Shown here piece by piece: positions 1 through 8,962 of a stretch of 40,227 nt of DNA (the stretch's first letter is position 1; every line of letters begins with the position of its first letter). Below the pieces are notes generated by a model. It saw nothing but the letters and a program-made list of their open reading frames with translations, was not told where the DNA came from and made no database searches. The position numbers and the translations under genes were made by a program. Source of the stretch: Clostridia bacterium (GTDB lineage: Bacteria; Bacillota_A; Clostridia; Christensenellales; Aristaeellaceae); contig JAFQEB010000046.1 of the NCBI GenBank assembly GCA_017399225.1, positions 1 through 40,227 of the forward strand, written 5' to 3'.

Positions 1-968
1 GCATCGTGGGCCGCTGGACGGGCATCCCCGTGACCCGCCTGATGGAGGGCGAGCGGGAGAAGCTCCTGCGCTTGGAGGAAACCCTGCACGAGCGGGTCAT
101 CGGTCAGGATGAAGCCGTCACCCGGGTGGCGGAGGCCATTCTCCGCAGCCGCGCCGGCATCCAGGACCCCAACCGCCCCCTGGGCAGCTTCCTGTTTCTG
201 GGCCCCACGGGCGTGGGCAAGACCGAGCTCGCGAAGGCCCTCGCCCAGGCCCTCTTCGATGACGAGAAGAACATGGTGCGCATCGACATGTCCGAGTACA
301 TGGAGAAATTCAGCGTCAGTCGCCTGATCGGTGCGCCTCCCGGCTATGTGGGCTATGACGAGGGCGGCCAGCTGACCGAGGCCGTCCGCCGCAAGCCCTA
401 CTGCGTCGTGCTGTTCGACGAGGTGGAAAAGGCCCATCCGGACGTGTTCAACGTGCTTTTGCAGGTGCTGGATGACGGCCGCATCACCGATTCTCAGGGC
501 CGCACGGTGGACTTCAAGAATACCATCCTCATCATGACCTCGAACCTTGGCAGCGAGTACATCCTGAACGGCATCGAAGACGGCGAGCTGACCGCCGAGG
601 CGCAGAGCATGGTCGACCGCCTGCTGAAGACCCATTTCCGCCCGGAATTCCTCAACCGCATCGACGAGATCGTCACCTACAAGCCCCTGACGAAAGAGCA
701 GATCGGCTCCATCGTGAACCTGATGCTGGCGGGCCTGAACAAGCGCCTTGCGGACAAGCAGCTCCGCGTGACCCTCACAGACGCCGCCATGAACGCCGTC
801 ATCGACCAGGGCTTCGACCCGGCCTTCGGTGCGCGCCCCCTCAAGCGCTATCTGCAGAGCAAGGTGGAGACGCTGGTGGCCAAGCGCATCATCGCCGCCG
901 ACGTGAAGCCCGGCGACACCCTCACCGTGGATGCGGACGAAAACGGCGCCCTGTATGTAAGCTGGTAA
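1..968 (+). CDS. clpB: ClpB disaggregase, C-terminal part (5' end outside window)
   Basis: C-terminal third (about 321 residues) of the Hsp100 AAA+ disaggregase that, with DnaK, pulls proteins out of aggregates in the cytoplasm. The reading frame is open to the left edge, so the gene is cut by the window. The visible part starts at the conserved GRWTGIPV segment just before the second AAA+ module. It contains Walker A GPTGVGKT (about residue 66 counted from MGRWTG), pore loop GYVG, Walker [13 protein letters not shown], sensor-1 region [17 protein letters not shown] and the C-terminal GARPLKR arginine-finger motif. The pattern [21 protein letters not shown] fits ClpB better than ClpC or ClpA. 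ClpC is the alternative, but no UVR segment can be checked here. It stops at TAA 966-968. No terminator with a clear T-run follows. Confidence 0.93.
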   Translation, partial: IVGRWTGIPVTRLMEGEREKLLRLEETLHERVIGQDEAVTRVAEAILRSRAGIQDPNRPLGSFLFLGPTGVGKTELAKALAQALFDDEKNMVRIDMSEYMEKFSVSRLIGAPPGYVGYDEGGQLTEAVRRKPYCVVLFDEVEKAHPDVFNVLLQVLDDGRITDSQGRTVDFKNTILIMTSNLGSEYILNGIEDGELTAEAQSMVDRLLKTHFRPEFLNRIDEIVTYKPLTKEQIGSIVNLMLAGLNKRLADKQLRVTLTDAAMNAVIDQGFDPAFGARPLKRYLQSKVETLVAKRIIAADVKPGDTLTVDADENGALYVSW

Positions 969-1034
969 CCTTCGCACGCCCCCCCAAGGAAGTGCACCCG
1001 AAGGGGCGGCGGGAAAGCCCCCCGCCTCGCCCCA

Positions 1035-1155
1035 CAGAGGCGAAATCCCCCGCAGCCGCAATGGCTACGGGGGATGCTTATATTCGGGAAAATCACTTTT
1101 TGATCACAATGCCCTTGCCTTCCAGGTCGGCGACGATGCCGTCCACCACCGCCTG
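1035..1155. repeat. Duplicated 3' end of pheT plus its downstream hairpin, copy 1
   Basis: This 121-bp stretch is nearly identical to 1239-1359, at a constant offset of 204 bp with only a few mismatches. Read on the minus strand it encodes the last 20 codons of pheT including the TGA stop (1093-1095), followed by the GC-rich downstream hairpin. Weaker similarity reaches back to about 996 (copy 2: about 1190). The copy breaks off at 1155, where the sequence changes to unrelated CTCCCCCTCGGG repeat-like DNA. The whole 969-1296 gap holds only this duplication and no credible gene. Confidence 0.9.
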
Positions 1156-1238
1156 GCTCCCCCTCGGGCGAGTCGCGCTCCCCAGCATGGGCCCGAAGGA
1201 GTGGAGAGGGCGACCGGAAAGCCCTCTCCTCGCCTCCG

Positions 1239-1359
1239 CAGAGGCGAAATCCCCCGCAGCCGCAATGGCTACGGGGGATGCTTATATTCGGGGAAATCAC
1301 TTTTTGATCACAATGCCCTTGCCTTCCAGGTCGGCGACGATGCCGTCGACCACCGCCTG
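1239..1359. repeat. Duplicated 3' end of pheT, copy 2 (inside the intact gene)
   Basis: Partner of the repeat at 1035-1155. This copy continues into the intact pheT reading frame, so it is the original and the distal copy is the remnant. Confidence 0.9.
1247..1279 (-). terminator. Probable terminator of the pheS-pheT operon
   Basis: On the minus strand, shortly after the pheT stop, ATCCCCCG pairs with CGGGGGAT around an inner GCC/GGC stem and is followed by only three T. The stem is strong but the T-run is short, so intrinsic termination is plausible rather than certain. The same hairpin is duplicated about 204 bp further on. Confidence 0.5.
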
Positions 1360-3657
1360 CACTTCCTCACGGGTGAGGGTGCGCTCGGCGTGGGAGAAGA
1401 AGATGCGCACGGTGATGGACTTGCCGTTTTCGTCCGTGTAGGTGCCGACCACGGCCACCTTGTTCACCAGGGAGCTGTTGGCCGCGTCAATCGCAGCCTT
1501 GATAGGCGCATAGGTCTCGGCCATGAAGGTCAGATCCTGCTCCATGCCGGGGAAGCGGCTGGGCTCGACGTACTTGATGCGCTCAGCGCCGATGTTCGCC
1601 AGCGCGTCGATGTCGATCTCCGCGAAGACGACGGCGGCCTTCTTGTCGATCTTCTTGCTGACGACGGGGTGCGCCACGCCGATGGTGCCCAGGGTCACGC
1701 CGTCGCAGACGATGGCGTTCAGGTTCTTGGGATGCTCCCAGGAGTGGGTCGCTTCCGCCTTCACCCAGGTGAGGGGCTTGTGCTTCAGGTCGTCCACGGT
1801 CACGGCCAGCATGTCGCGGAGCTTGAAGTACAGGGTCTCCACGCTCTCCACCTTGCTGAACAGGGTGATGCAGAGCTTCTTGTACTCGCGGGCGAGATTG
1901 TTCTCGTCCACGCCGTCGGCCACGCGGCCTACCTCGAACACGCCGAAGGAGGGCGCATAGGCGGTGTTGCCCTTCACCTGCACCAGCTGAGTGGGCACGA
2001 TGGAGCGGCGGATGACCTCGATGTTGGGATTGGCGGCGCCCAGCAGGCGGATGTTGTCCTCCACCTCGATGCCCAGCTTCTTGTACTCATCGGAGTACTG
2101 CCAGACGTAGGAGTGCACCTCGTGCAGGCCGAAGCGCTTGACGAGGATGTCCTTCACCTTGTTCTCGGTGGTCTTCTCCACATGCTCGCGCACGGGGTAG
2201 AGGGGGGCCTCCGCGGTGTGGATATCGAAGTTGTCGTAGCCGTAGATGCGGGTGATCTCCTCGATGATGTCAGCCTTGATGGTCACGTCCTTGGTGGCAC
2301 GCCAGGAGGGCACGTCCACGCTGAACTTGTCGCCATCCTGACGAACAACGAAGCCCAGGGCGGTCAGGGTGCTGACGATGTGCTCGTCGCTGATCTCGAT
2401 GCCGGTGTAGCGGTCGACGAAATGCTTGTCGAAGTCCAGGGTGACCTGGGGGTAGGTGAAGGCGCGCTCGTCGGTCAGGCAGGAGGTCACGCGCATACCG
2501 GCGTCCGCATCCTGCAGGAGCTTGACAAAGCGAGCGATGGCAGGAACGGTCATCTCGGGGTCGAGGGACTTTTCATAGCGGGAGGACGCGTCGGTGCGGT
2601 GGGCAAGACGCACGGTGGACTTGCGCACGCTGGCCGCGTCGAAGGTGGCGGACTCGAGGGTCAGGGAGGTGGTGTCCTCGACGATCTCGGAGTCGAAGCC
2701 GCCCATGATGCCGGCGATGGCCACGGGCTTGTCACCGTTGCAGATCATGAGGGTGTTCTCGTCGATGTTGCGCTCCACCTTGTCCAGGGTCTGGAAGGTG
2801 AAAGGCTTGTCGAAGCGCTTGATGCGGATCTTCTCCACCTTGCGGCTGTCGAAAGCGTGCATGGGCTGACCCATCTCCAGCATCAGGTAGTTGGTCAGGT
2901 CGGCCAGCAGGTTGATGGCGCGCATGCCGCAGTAGAACAGGCGGATGCGCATGTTCATGGGCGCGACGTTGCGGGTGATGTTCTCCACCGTCAGGCAGGA
3001 ATAGCGCTGGCAGAGGGGATCCTCGATCTTCATGTCGATGGCGGGCAGGTTCTTGTACTGGTCAAGATCCACCACGTCCATGGGCTTCAGGGGGCGCTTG
3101 GCCAGGGCGGCGAACTCGCGGGCGATGCCGTAGTGGCCCCACAGGTCAGGACGGTTGGTCAGGGACTTGTTGTCCACCTCGAAGATGATGTCGTCGATCT
3201 GCCACAGGTCCTTCACGTCGGTGCCGACGGCCACATCTTCGGTGATATCCATGATGCCGTCGTTGTTGTCGCTCAGGCCCAGCTCCTTTTCGGAGCAGCA
3301 CATGCCATGGCTGGTGCAGCCGGCCAGCTGGCGGGGGGCGATGGTGATGTCACCGATCTGGGCGCCCAGCTTGGCGAAGGCGGTCTTCATGCCCACGCGC
3401 ACATTGGGCGCGCCGCAGACGACGTCCACCAGTTCGGCCTCGCCGCAGTCCACCTTCAGCAGGTGGAGCTTCTTGCTTTCGGGGTGGTTCTCAATGGACT
3501 TGATCTCCGCGACGACCACGCCGGAGAGGTCGGAGCCCTTGAGGAAAATCTCGTTCTCCACCTCGGCGGTGGACAGGGAGAACTGATGGATCAGCGCCAT
3601 CAGGTCAATGCCGGACAGATCCACGAATTCCTGGATCCAGTTCATAGAAATATACAT
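1297..3657 (-). CDS. pheT: Phenylalanine-tRNA ligase beta subunit
   Basis: Beta subunit (786 aa) of the heterotetrameric cytoplasmic enzyme that charges tRNA-Phe. The N-terminus MNWIQEFVDLS is typical. An EMAP-II-like tRNA-binding domain lies at about residues 43-150 (HPESKKLHLLKVD, VCGAPNV). Next come the B3/B4 editing region, the B5 domain (ends near EEITRIYGYDNF), the catalytic-like core, and a C-terminal FDX-ACB anticodon-binding domain (about 699-786, PSRFPGMEQDLTF to ERTLTREEVQ). Start MYISMNW was chosen because an AGGGG site lies 9 nt upstream. An in-frame ATG 22 codons earlier has no ribosome site and adds residues unlike the family. It follows pheS on the same strand after an unusually long 265-bp gap containing inserted repeats. 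Its 3' end is partly duplicated downstream. Confidence 0.97.
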   Translation of the reverse strand: MYISMNWIQEFVDLSGIDLMALIHQFSLSTAEVENEIFLKGSDLSGVVVAEIKSIENHPESKKLHLLKVDCGEAELVDVVCGAPNVRVGMKTAFAKLGAQIGDITIAPRQLAGCTSHGMCCSEKELGLSDNNDGIMDITEDVAVGTDVKDLWQIDDIIFEVDNKSLTNRPDLWGHYGIAREFAALAKRPLKPMDVVDLDQYKNLPAIDMKIEDPLCQRYSCLTVENITRNVAPMNMRIRLFYCGMRAINLLADLTNYLMLEMGQPMHAFDSRKVEKIRIKRFDKPFTFQTLDKVERNIDENTLMICNGDKPVAIAGIMGGFDSEIVEDTTSLTLESATFDAASVRKSTVRLAHRTDASSRYEKSLDPEMTVPAIARFVKLLQDADAGMRVTSCLTDERAFTYPQVTLDFDKHFVDRYTGIEISDEHIVSTLTALGFVVRQDGDKFSVDVPSWRATKDVTIKADIIEEITRIYGYDNFDIHTAEAPLYPVREHVEKTTENKVKDILVKRFGLHEVHSYVWQYSDEYKKLGIEVEDNIRLLGAANPNIEVIRRSIVPTQLVQVKGNTAYAPSFGVFEVGRVADGVDENNLAREYKKLCITLFSKVESVETLYFKLRDMLAVTVDDLKHKPLTWVKAEATHSWEHPKNLNAIVCDGVTLGTIGVAHPVVSKKIDKKAAVVFAEIDIDALANIGAERIKYVEPSRFPGMEQDLTFMAETYAPIKAAIDAANSSLVNKVAVVGTYTDENGKSITVRIFFSHAERTLTREEVQAVVDGIVADLEGKGIVIKK

Positions 3658-3723
3658 GGAATAATCCCCTTTCAAGGATGTTTCGTTCAATATCATAGGG
3701 GACGCATACTGCAACACCCGCAT

Positions 3724-3793
3724 GCTCCCTCAGTCATCGCGCAGGGTTTTCAACCCTCACGCGATACCAGCTCCCTCCCGGAGGGAGCCTTTG
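3724..3793 (-). repeat. Two-hairpin intergenic repeat (CTCCGGGAG family), pheS-pheT gap copy
   Basis: Read on the minus strand: AAGGCTCCCTCCGGGAGGGA forms the first hairpin. A second, copy-specific stem follows (ATCGCG with CGCGAT enclosing GGGTTgaaaACCC), then ACTGAGGGAGC. It is the same layout as the copies at 8533, 8728, 39805 and 39971, but with its own second stem. Together with a further hairpin at about 3880-3905 it accounts for most of the pheS-pheT gap. Confidence 0.75.
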
Positions 3794-3922
3794 GTCGTCC
3801 GCCTTGTTGATATACACAGCCGCCAGGGAATCGCCCCGGCCGCAGGCCGGTAATGGGATTCCAAAGGGGCTGTGTCCCTTTGGCGGGTTGTAAGGTCGGA
3901 GCCCGACTGGCAGGCAGCGCCC

Positions 3923-4975
3923 TTACTCGTCATCCGTGAACTGGCTCAGGCGGGTCAGGTTGCCGCTGTTCAGGTCACGGATGTCCTTCACGCCGTACTG
4001 CATCATGGCCAGACGGGTCAGGCCCAGGCCGAAGGCGAAGCCGGTGTACTCCTCGGGGTCGATGCCGCCGGCCTTGAGGACCTCGGGGTGGATCATGCCG
4101 CAGGGGCACAGCTCCAGCCAGCCGGAGTGCTTGCAGGAGGGGCAGCCCTCGCCGCCGCAGATCAGGCAGGAGATGTCCAGCTCGAAGCCGGGCTCAACGA
4201 AGGGGAAGAAGCCGGGACGCAGGCGAACCTTGATGTCCTTGCGGAACACTTCGCTCAGCATCGTCTTCATGAAGTAGATCAGGTTGGAGATGGAGATGTT
4301 CTTGTCCACCATCATGCCTTCCATCTGGAAGAAGGTGTTCTCGTGGCAGGCGTCGGTGGCCTCGTTGCGGAAGCAGCGGCCGGGGAACACAGCCTTGATC
4401 GGCACGCCGTTGTTCACCAGATCATCGCGGTACTTGCGGTAGATGGCGTTCTGGGCGGCAGAGGTCTGCGTCTTGAGCAGCTGGCCGTTGTCCAGGTAGT
4501 AGGTATCCTGCATGTCGCGGGCAGGGTGGAACTTGGGGATGTTCAGGGACTCAAAGCACTCGTAGTCCGTGACGATCTCGGCATAGTCCTCCAGGTGGAA
4601 GCCCATGGTGCGGAACACCTGCTCACACTGGCGCTGCACCAGGGTGATGGGGTGGTAGGAGCCGCGATCCATGTTTGCGGGCATGGACACGTCAAACGCC
4701 GGCAGGGCGTCGATTTCCTTCTGGAGCTCGGCGGCCTTCATGGCCTCCAGCTTTTCTGCCAGGGCGACGGTGATTTCAGTCTTCAGCTCGTTGGTTTCCG
4801 CGCCGATGGTCTTGCGCTCCTCCACGGACATGTTGCCCATGCCCTTGAGGAGCTCCGTCATCTTGCCCTTCTTGCCCAGGTACGCCACGCGCAGGGCTTC
4901 CAGAGCGTTCATGTCCGCGACCTGTGCAAGCTCCTGTTCGAAGCCGGCCTTCAGGGCTGCGATCTTCTCGTTCAT
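3923..4975 (-). CDS. pheS: Phenylalanine-tRNA ligase alpha subunit
   Basis: Catalytic alpha subunit (350 aa) of phenylalanyl-tRNA synthetase. It has an N-terminal coiled-coil arm (about 1-90). A class II core follows, with motif 2 FRNEATDACHENTFFQMEG and motif 3 TGFAFGLGLTRLAMMQYG near the C-terminus. A Cys-rich insert (CLICGGEGCPSC, then CPCGMIHPEVL) precedes motif 3. Start MNEKIAAL was selected over an ATG 53 codons upstream because AAAGGAGG lies 8 nt before it. The upstream extension runs through the T-box terminator and encodes nonsense. It is the first gene of pheST and is controlled by the T-box leader at 4998-5236. Confidence 0.97.
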   Translation of the reverse strand: MNEKIAALKAGFEQELAQVADMNALEALRVAYLGKKGKMTELLKGMGNMSVEERKTIGAETNELKTEITVALAEKLEAMKAAELQKEIDALPAFDVSMPANMDRGSYHPITLVQRQCEQVFRTMGFHLEDYAEIVTDYECFESLNIPKFHPARDMQDTYYLDNGQLLKTQTSAAQNAIYRKYRDDLVNNGVPIKAVFPGRCFRNEATDACHENTFFQMEGMMVDKNISISNLIYFMKTMLSEVFRKDIKVRLRPGFFPFVEPGFELDISCLICGGEGCPSCKHSGWLELCPCGMIHPEVLKAGGIDPEEYTGFAFGLGLTRLAMMQYGVKDIRDLNSGNLTRLSQFTDDE

Positions 4976-4997
4976 GTATGTTGCCTCCTTTTTGAAT

Positions 4998-5236
4998 TGC
5001 AATGAAAAACGTCCCATGCAAAACGCATGAGACGGATATTCCGCGGTACCACTCAAATTACAGCCAATGCGGCTGTCCCTCGACGCCTTAACGCGGCGAA
5101 CGCCCATAATGGGAACTCGCGGGGTGAAATTCATCGGTCAGCGCCCTTGCGGCCTTTCAGCGTGCAGCCGCTCTCTGTGAAGGGGAATGCTGATGATTAC
5201 TGCGTCCCGGTCCTCGTTGTTGATTATGCAACTCCC
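4998..5236 (-). promoter_or_regulatory. T-box riboswitch leader, Phe-specific (transcriptional)
   Basis: The minus strand carries the T-box core TGAGTGGTACCGCGG (5041-5055). It is followed by an intrinsic terminator in which CGTCTCATGC pairs with GCATGGGACG (5010-5034), then five T. Upstream is a Stem I with the AGAGAG bulge region and, at its top, GATGAATTTCACC. The TTC at 5126-5128 followed by A is the best specifier candidate and encodes Phe, which matches the downstream pheS. Uncharged tRNA-Phe should stabilise the antiterminator and switch on pheST. T-box function is established for the family; the specifier position is my reading. Confidence 0.92.
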
Positions 5237-5240
5237 AGCT

Positions 5241-5269
5241 ATTTTATCACGGTTTTCCGGGCTTTGCAA
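5241..5269 (-). promoter_or_regulatory. Sigma-A promoter of the pheS T-box leader
   Basis: On the minus strand, TTGCAA (5264-5269), a 17-nt spacer and TAAAAT (5241-5246). Transcription would start near 5234, right at the T-box leader. Confidence 0.8.
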
Positions 5270-5364
5270 GGGGCTGGAGGCGCTTAATTCGCGCAGATTT
5301 CCATTTTGGCCCGATTATTCTTTCCCCGTCTCCCCCACAGGATGGATTTCCCTGCATGTTCGCC

Positions 5365-5393
5365 TTGTGGGCAGGGAACAAATGTGCTATACT
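5365..5393 (+). promoter_or_regulatory. Probable uvrA promoter
   Basis: TTGTGG (5365-5370), 17 nt, and TATACT (5388-5393) preceded by GTGC, an extended -10. The leader contains a hairpin (GGCGGCA/TGCCGCC, about 5410-5426). No LexA box was recognised around it. Confidence 0.6.
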
Positions 5394-5463
5394 GTTGCTT
5401 GCATCAACGGGCGGCAGGTTGCCGCCCCCTACAGAGTCAGTCCCCCTCCATGGAGGTTCTTAT

Positions 5464-8298
5464 ATGAACGAAAACATCGTTATCAAGGGTGCGCGGGAGC
5501 ACAACCTGCGCAACGTCGACGTCACCATTCCCCGCGACAAGCTGGTGGTGATGACCGGTCTTTCCGGCTCGGGCAAGTCGTCCCTCGCCTTCGACACCAT
5601 TTATGCCGAAGGCCAGAGGCGCTATGTGGAGAGCCTCTCCAGCTATGCGCGGCAGTTCCTGGGGCAGATGGAAAAGCCGGATGTGGACAGCATTGACGGC
5701 CTCAGCCCCGCCATCTCCATCGATCAGAAGACCACCAGCCGCAACCCCCGCTCCACCGTGGGCACGGTGACGGAGATCCACGATTATCTGCGCCTCCTGT
5801 GGGCGCGGGCGGGTCATCCCCACTGCCCCAGCTGCGGGAAGGAAATCCGCCAGCAGACCGTCGACCAGATGGTGGACGCGATGTGCGCCTACCCGGAGCG
5901 GACCCGCTTCCAGGTGCTGAGCCCCGTGATCCGCGCGAAGAAGGGCGAGCACGTCAAGGTCTTCGAGGACGCCCGCAAGAGCGGCTTCGTGCGTGTGCGG
6001 GTGGACGGCGAGATGTACGAGGTCGATGACGTTCCCGCGCTGGACAAAAAGAAGAAGCATTCCATCGAGATCGTGGTGGACCGCCTGGTGGTGCGCCCGG
6101 GCAAGGAGTTCCAGTCCCGCCTGGCGGATTCCATCGAGACCGCCTGCCAGAGAAGCGGCGGCCTGGTCATCATGGACATGATGGATGGGACGGAAAACCT
6201 CTTCTCCATGAACTACGCCTGCCCGGACTGCAACATCTCCATCGAGGAGCTCGCGCCCCGCATGTTCTCCTTCAACAGCCCCTTCGGCGCGTGCCCGGTC
6301 TGCTCGGGCCTGGGCAGCCGGATGGTCATCAGCGAGGACATCCTCTTCCCGGACAAGAATTTGTCCCTGGCGCAGGGCGCACTGAACGCCATGGGCTTCA
6401 ACTCCGCCGAAAAGGGCGGCGTGAGCGCGCAGTATTTCACCGCCATCGGCGAGAAGTACGGCTTCACCATGGACACCCCCGTGAAGGACATCCCCGAAAA
6501 GGGCATGAAGGCCATGCTCTACGGCACCGGCGCGGAGAAGGTCACCCTCGTGTACGATACCCCCACCGGCCAGGGCAAGTACGCCACGACCTTCGAGGGC
6601 ATCATCCCCGCGATGGAGCGCCGTTATGAGGAAACCAGCAGCGAAGCGATGAAGGTCGCCTACGAGGAATACATGGCCGAGGAGCCCTGCCCGGCCTGCA
6701 AGGGCCAGCGCCTGAAGCCGGAGGCCCTGGGCGTGACGGTGGGCGAGCGCAACCTCGCCGAGGTCTCCGCGATGTCCATCGGCAGCGTGCGGGAGTTCTT
6801 CCGCAGCGTGGAGCTGACAGAAACGGAGAACATGATCGCCGCGCCCATCCTGCGGGAGATCGACGCCCGCCTGGGCTTCCTGACCGACGTGGGCCTGGGC
6901 TACCTGACCCTGGGCCGGGCAGCAGGCAGCCTCTCCGGCGGCGAGGCGCAGCGAATCCGCCTGGCGACGCAGATCGGCTCGGCGCTGATGGGCGTATTGT
7001 ACATCCTGGACGAGCCCAGCATCGGCCTCCACCAGCGGGACAACCAGAAGCTGATCGCCACCCTGAAAAGGATGCGTGACCTGGGCAACACGCTGATCGT
7101 TGTCGAGCACGACGAGGACACCATGAAGGCCGCCGACTGGATCATCGACGTGGGCCCCGGCGCGGGCATCCACGGCGGCCACATCATCGCCGAGGGCACC
7201 TTCGAGGACATCTGCAAAAACGAGGACAGCATCACCGGCTCGTTCCTCAGCGGCCGGCGGAGGATCGCCGTGCCTGCCGTGCGCCGCACGCCCCACGGTT
7301 TCCTGACCGTCAAGGGCGCGCAGGAGCACAATCTGCGCAATGTCGACGCGGCCTTCCCCCTGGGGTGCCTTTGCTGCGTGACCGGCGTGTCCGGCTCGGG
7401 CAAGTCCAGCCTGGTGAATGAGATCCTCTACAAGCACCTGGCGAAGGTGCTTAACCGCGCGAAAACCCGTCCCGGCAGGTTCGACAGCATGGAGGGCGTT
7501 GAACAGCTGGACAAAATCATCTGCATCGACCAGAGCCCCATCGGCCGCACGCCCCGCTCCAACCCGGCGACCTACACCGGCCTGTTCGACCAGATCCGCA
7601 AGCTCTTTGCCGCCACGCCGGAAGCCAAGGCCCGCGGCTACAAGGAGAACCGCTTCTCCTTCAACGTCAAGGGCGGCCGGTGCGAAAGCTGCTCCGGCGA
7701 CGGCCTGGTCAAGATCGAGATGCACTTCCTGCCGGACATCTACGTCCCCTGCGAGGTGTGCAAGGGCAAGCGCTACAACCGAGAAACCCTCGAGGTGACC
7801 TACAAGGGTAAGAACATCTACGACGTGCTGGACATGAACATCGAGGAGGCGATGGGCTTCTTCGAAAATCATCAGAGCATCCTTCGTAAGCTGGAGACGC
7901 TGTACGACGTGGGCCTGGGGTACATGAAGCTGGGCCAGGCGAGCACGACGCTCTCCGGCGGCGAGGCACAGCGCGTGAAGCTGGCTACCGAGCTGAGCCG
8001 CAGGGCCACCGGCAAGACGGTTTATGTGCTGGACGAGCCCACCACGGGCCTTCACATGGCGGACGTGGAGAAGCTGATCAGCGTTTTGCAGCAGCTGACG
8101 GACGCGGGGAATACGGTGATCGTGATCGAGCATAATCTGGATGTGATCAAGGTAGCGGACTGGCTGATCGATCTTGGTCCGGAGGGCGGCGACGGCGGCG
8201 GCACGATCGTATGCGCCGGCACGCCGGAGACGGTGGCCGCCTGTGCGGAATCGTACACCGGCCAGTTCCTGAAAGGACTTCTAACAAAGGAGCGATAA
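5464..8298 (+). CDS. uvrA: UvrABC excinuclease subunit A
   Basis: Damage-recognition ATPase of nucleotide excision repair (944 aa, the usual UvrA length). It has two ABC modules. The first has Walker [10 protein letters not shown] at 32-40, signature [12 protein letters not shown] near 490 and Walker [11 protein letters not shown] near 515. The second has GVSGSGKSS near 640, [12 protein letters not shown] near 830 and [10 protein letters not shown] near 855. Zinc-binding pairs are visible at CPSCG (about 120), CPDCN...CPVC (about 253-280) and CESC...CEVC (about 740-766). The start has GGAGG 8 nt upstream. The in-frame extension further upstream crosses the promoter. No uvrB or uvrC is adjacent. 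Downstream are only repeats. Confidence 0.98.
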   Translation: MNENIVIKGAREHNLRNVDVTIPRDKLVVMTGLSGSGKSSLAFDTIYAEGQRRYVESLSSYARQFLGQMEKPDVDSIDGLSPAISIDQKTTSRNPRSTVGTVTEIHDYLRLLWARAGHPHCPSCGKEIRQQTVDQMVDAMCAYPERTRFQVLSPVIRAKKGEHVKVFEDARKSGFVRVRVDGEMYEVDDVPALDKKKKHSIEIVVDRLVVRPGKEFQSRLADSIETACQRSGGLVIMDMMDGTENLFSMNYACPDCNISIEELAPRMFSFNSPFGACPVCSGLGSRMVISEDILFPDKNLSLAQGALNAMGFNSAEKGGVSAQYFTAIGEKYGFTMDTPVKDIPEKGMKAMLYGTGAEKVTLVYDTPTGQGKYATTFEGIIPAMERRYEETSSEAMKVAYEEYMAEEPCPACKGQRLKPEALGVTVGERNLAEVSAMSIGSVREFFRSVELTETENMIAAPILREIDARLGFLTDVGLGYLTLGRAAGSLSGGEAQRIRLATQIGSALMGVLYILDEPSIGLHQRDNQKLIATLKRMRDLGNTLIVVEHDEDTMKAADWIIDVGPGAGIHGGHIIAEGTFEDICKNEDSITGSFLSGRRRIAVPAVRRTPHGFLTVKGAQEHNLRNVDAAFPLGCLCCVTGVSGSGKSSLVNEILYKHLAKVLNRAKTRPGRFDSMEGVEQLDKIICIDQSPIGRTPRSNPATYTGLFDQIRKLFAATPEAKARGYKENRFSFNVKGGRCESCSGDGLVKIEMHFLPDIYVPCEVCKGKRYNRETLEVTYKGKNIYDVLDMNIEEAMGFFENHQSILRKLETLYDVGLGYMKLGQASTTLSGGEAQRVKLATELSRRATGKTVYVLDEPTTGLHMADVEKLISVLQQLTDAGNTVIVIEHNLDVIKVADWLIDLGPEGGDGGGTIVCAGTPETVAACAESYTGQFLKGLLTKER

Positions 8299-8532
8299 AA
8301 AGGGTCAAGGGGTGAAGCCCCTTGCGCGGGTCCAGGGGCGGCGTTAGCCCCTGGCCGTCGGAGACCCCCGGGCCGCAGCCCGAAAACAACACGCGCCTTT
8401 GACGAATCTCTGATTCGTCAAACAGCTCACACAGCTGCAAAGGAAGCGCAAAGCCCCCAACACCGCATCGCCTGCAAGATATCCAGCCTGCTGCAACCAC
8501 TGGCCGCCCCTACGGCAGACTCGGGGGACGCG

Positions 8533-8582
8533 GCCCTCTCAGTCAGCTACCGCTGACAGCTCTCCCGGAGGGAGAGCCTTTT
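8533..8582 (-). repeat. Two-hairpin CTCCGGGAG repeat, copy in tandem unit 1
   Basis: Minus-strand reading: AAGGCTCTCCCTCCGGGAGA, then second stem GTCAGCggtaGCTGAC, then TGAGAGGG. It forms the end of the first 195-bp unit. Confidence 0.8.
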
Positions 8583-8727
8583 CAACACGCGCCTTTGACG
8601 AATCTCTGATTCGTCAAACAGCTCACACAGCTGCAAAGGAGCCGCAAAGCCCCCAACACAGCCGCGCCTGCAAGATATCCAGCCTGTGCGACCACTGGTC
8701 GCCCCTACGGCAGAACAGGGCCCCGCA

Positions 8728-8777
8728 GCCCTCTCAGTCAGCTACCGCTGACAGCTCTCCCGGAGGGAGAGCCTTTT
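8728..8777 (-). repeat. Two-hairpin CTCCGGGAG repeat, copy in tandem unit 2
   Basis: Same sequence and orientation as 8533-8582, at the end of the second 195-bp unit. Confidence 0.8.
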
Positions 8778-8900
8778 CAACACGCGCCTTTGACGAATCT
8801 CCGATTCGGCAAACAGCTCACACAGCCGCAAAGGAACCACAAACCCCCGGCACAGCCGCGCCTCGCCGCACAGCGTGCCAGGGGTTTTCCATTCCATCCC

Positions 8901-8930
8901 TTGACAGAGAAGCGCTCCCGGTTGTATGAT
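8901..8930 (+). promoter_or_regulatory. Sigma-A promoter of the phosphotransferase gene
   Basis: Consensus TTGACA (8901-8906), 18 nt, TATGAT (8925-8930). It lies just beyond the repeat array and 33 nt before the start codon. Confidence 0.8.
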
Positions 8931-8962
8931 GAAAGAACTGAAAGCCTGTGGGAGGAATCCCG

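Larger units (their letters stand above)
8388..8890. repeat. Tandem array of about 195-bp units (2.5 copies)
   Basis: Units begin with AACACGCGCCTTTGACGAAT at 8388, 8584 and 8779; the third is partial. Each unit contains a GACGAATC/GATTCGTC hairpin, then CAGCTCACACAG, and then, in the complete units, GCAAGATATCCAGCCTG, a CGCCCCTACGGCAG segment and an inverted two-hairpin CTCCGGGAG repeat. The copies differ by scattered substitutions. No open frame is conserved between units. The preceding 8299-8387 holds two GC hairpins (CAAGGGGtgaaGCCCCTTG; CCAGGGGC/GCCCCTGG). This 664-bp gap holds no gene I can support. Confidence 0.9.

Noticed and set aside
848..1300. 150-codon open frame on the - strand across the pheT 3' duplication
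   Set aside because: It contains an internal peptide repeat only because the DNA is duplicated, and it has no start signals or family match.
1201..3810. 869-codon open frame on the + strand opposite pheT
   Set aside because: It is an antisense shadow of pheT in high-GC DNA: His/Val/Gly/Asp-rich, low-complexity translation, no ribosome site, no family resemblance.
5437..8133. 898-codon open frame on the - strand opposite uvrA
   Set aside because: Antisense shadow of uvrA with the same biased composition. uvrA itself has every family motif.
8388..8890. CRISPR array
   Set aside because: Units are about 195 bp with similar sequence throughout, with no short repeats separated by unique 30-40 bp spacers and no cas genes.
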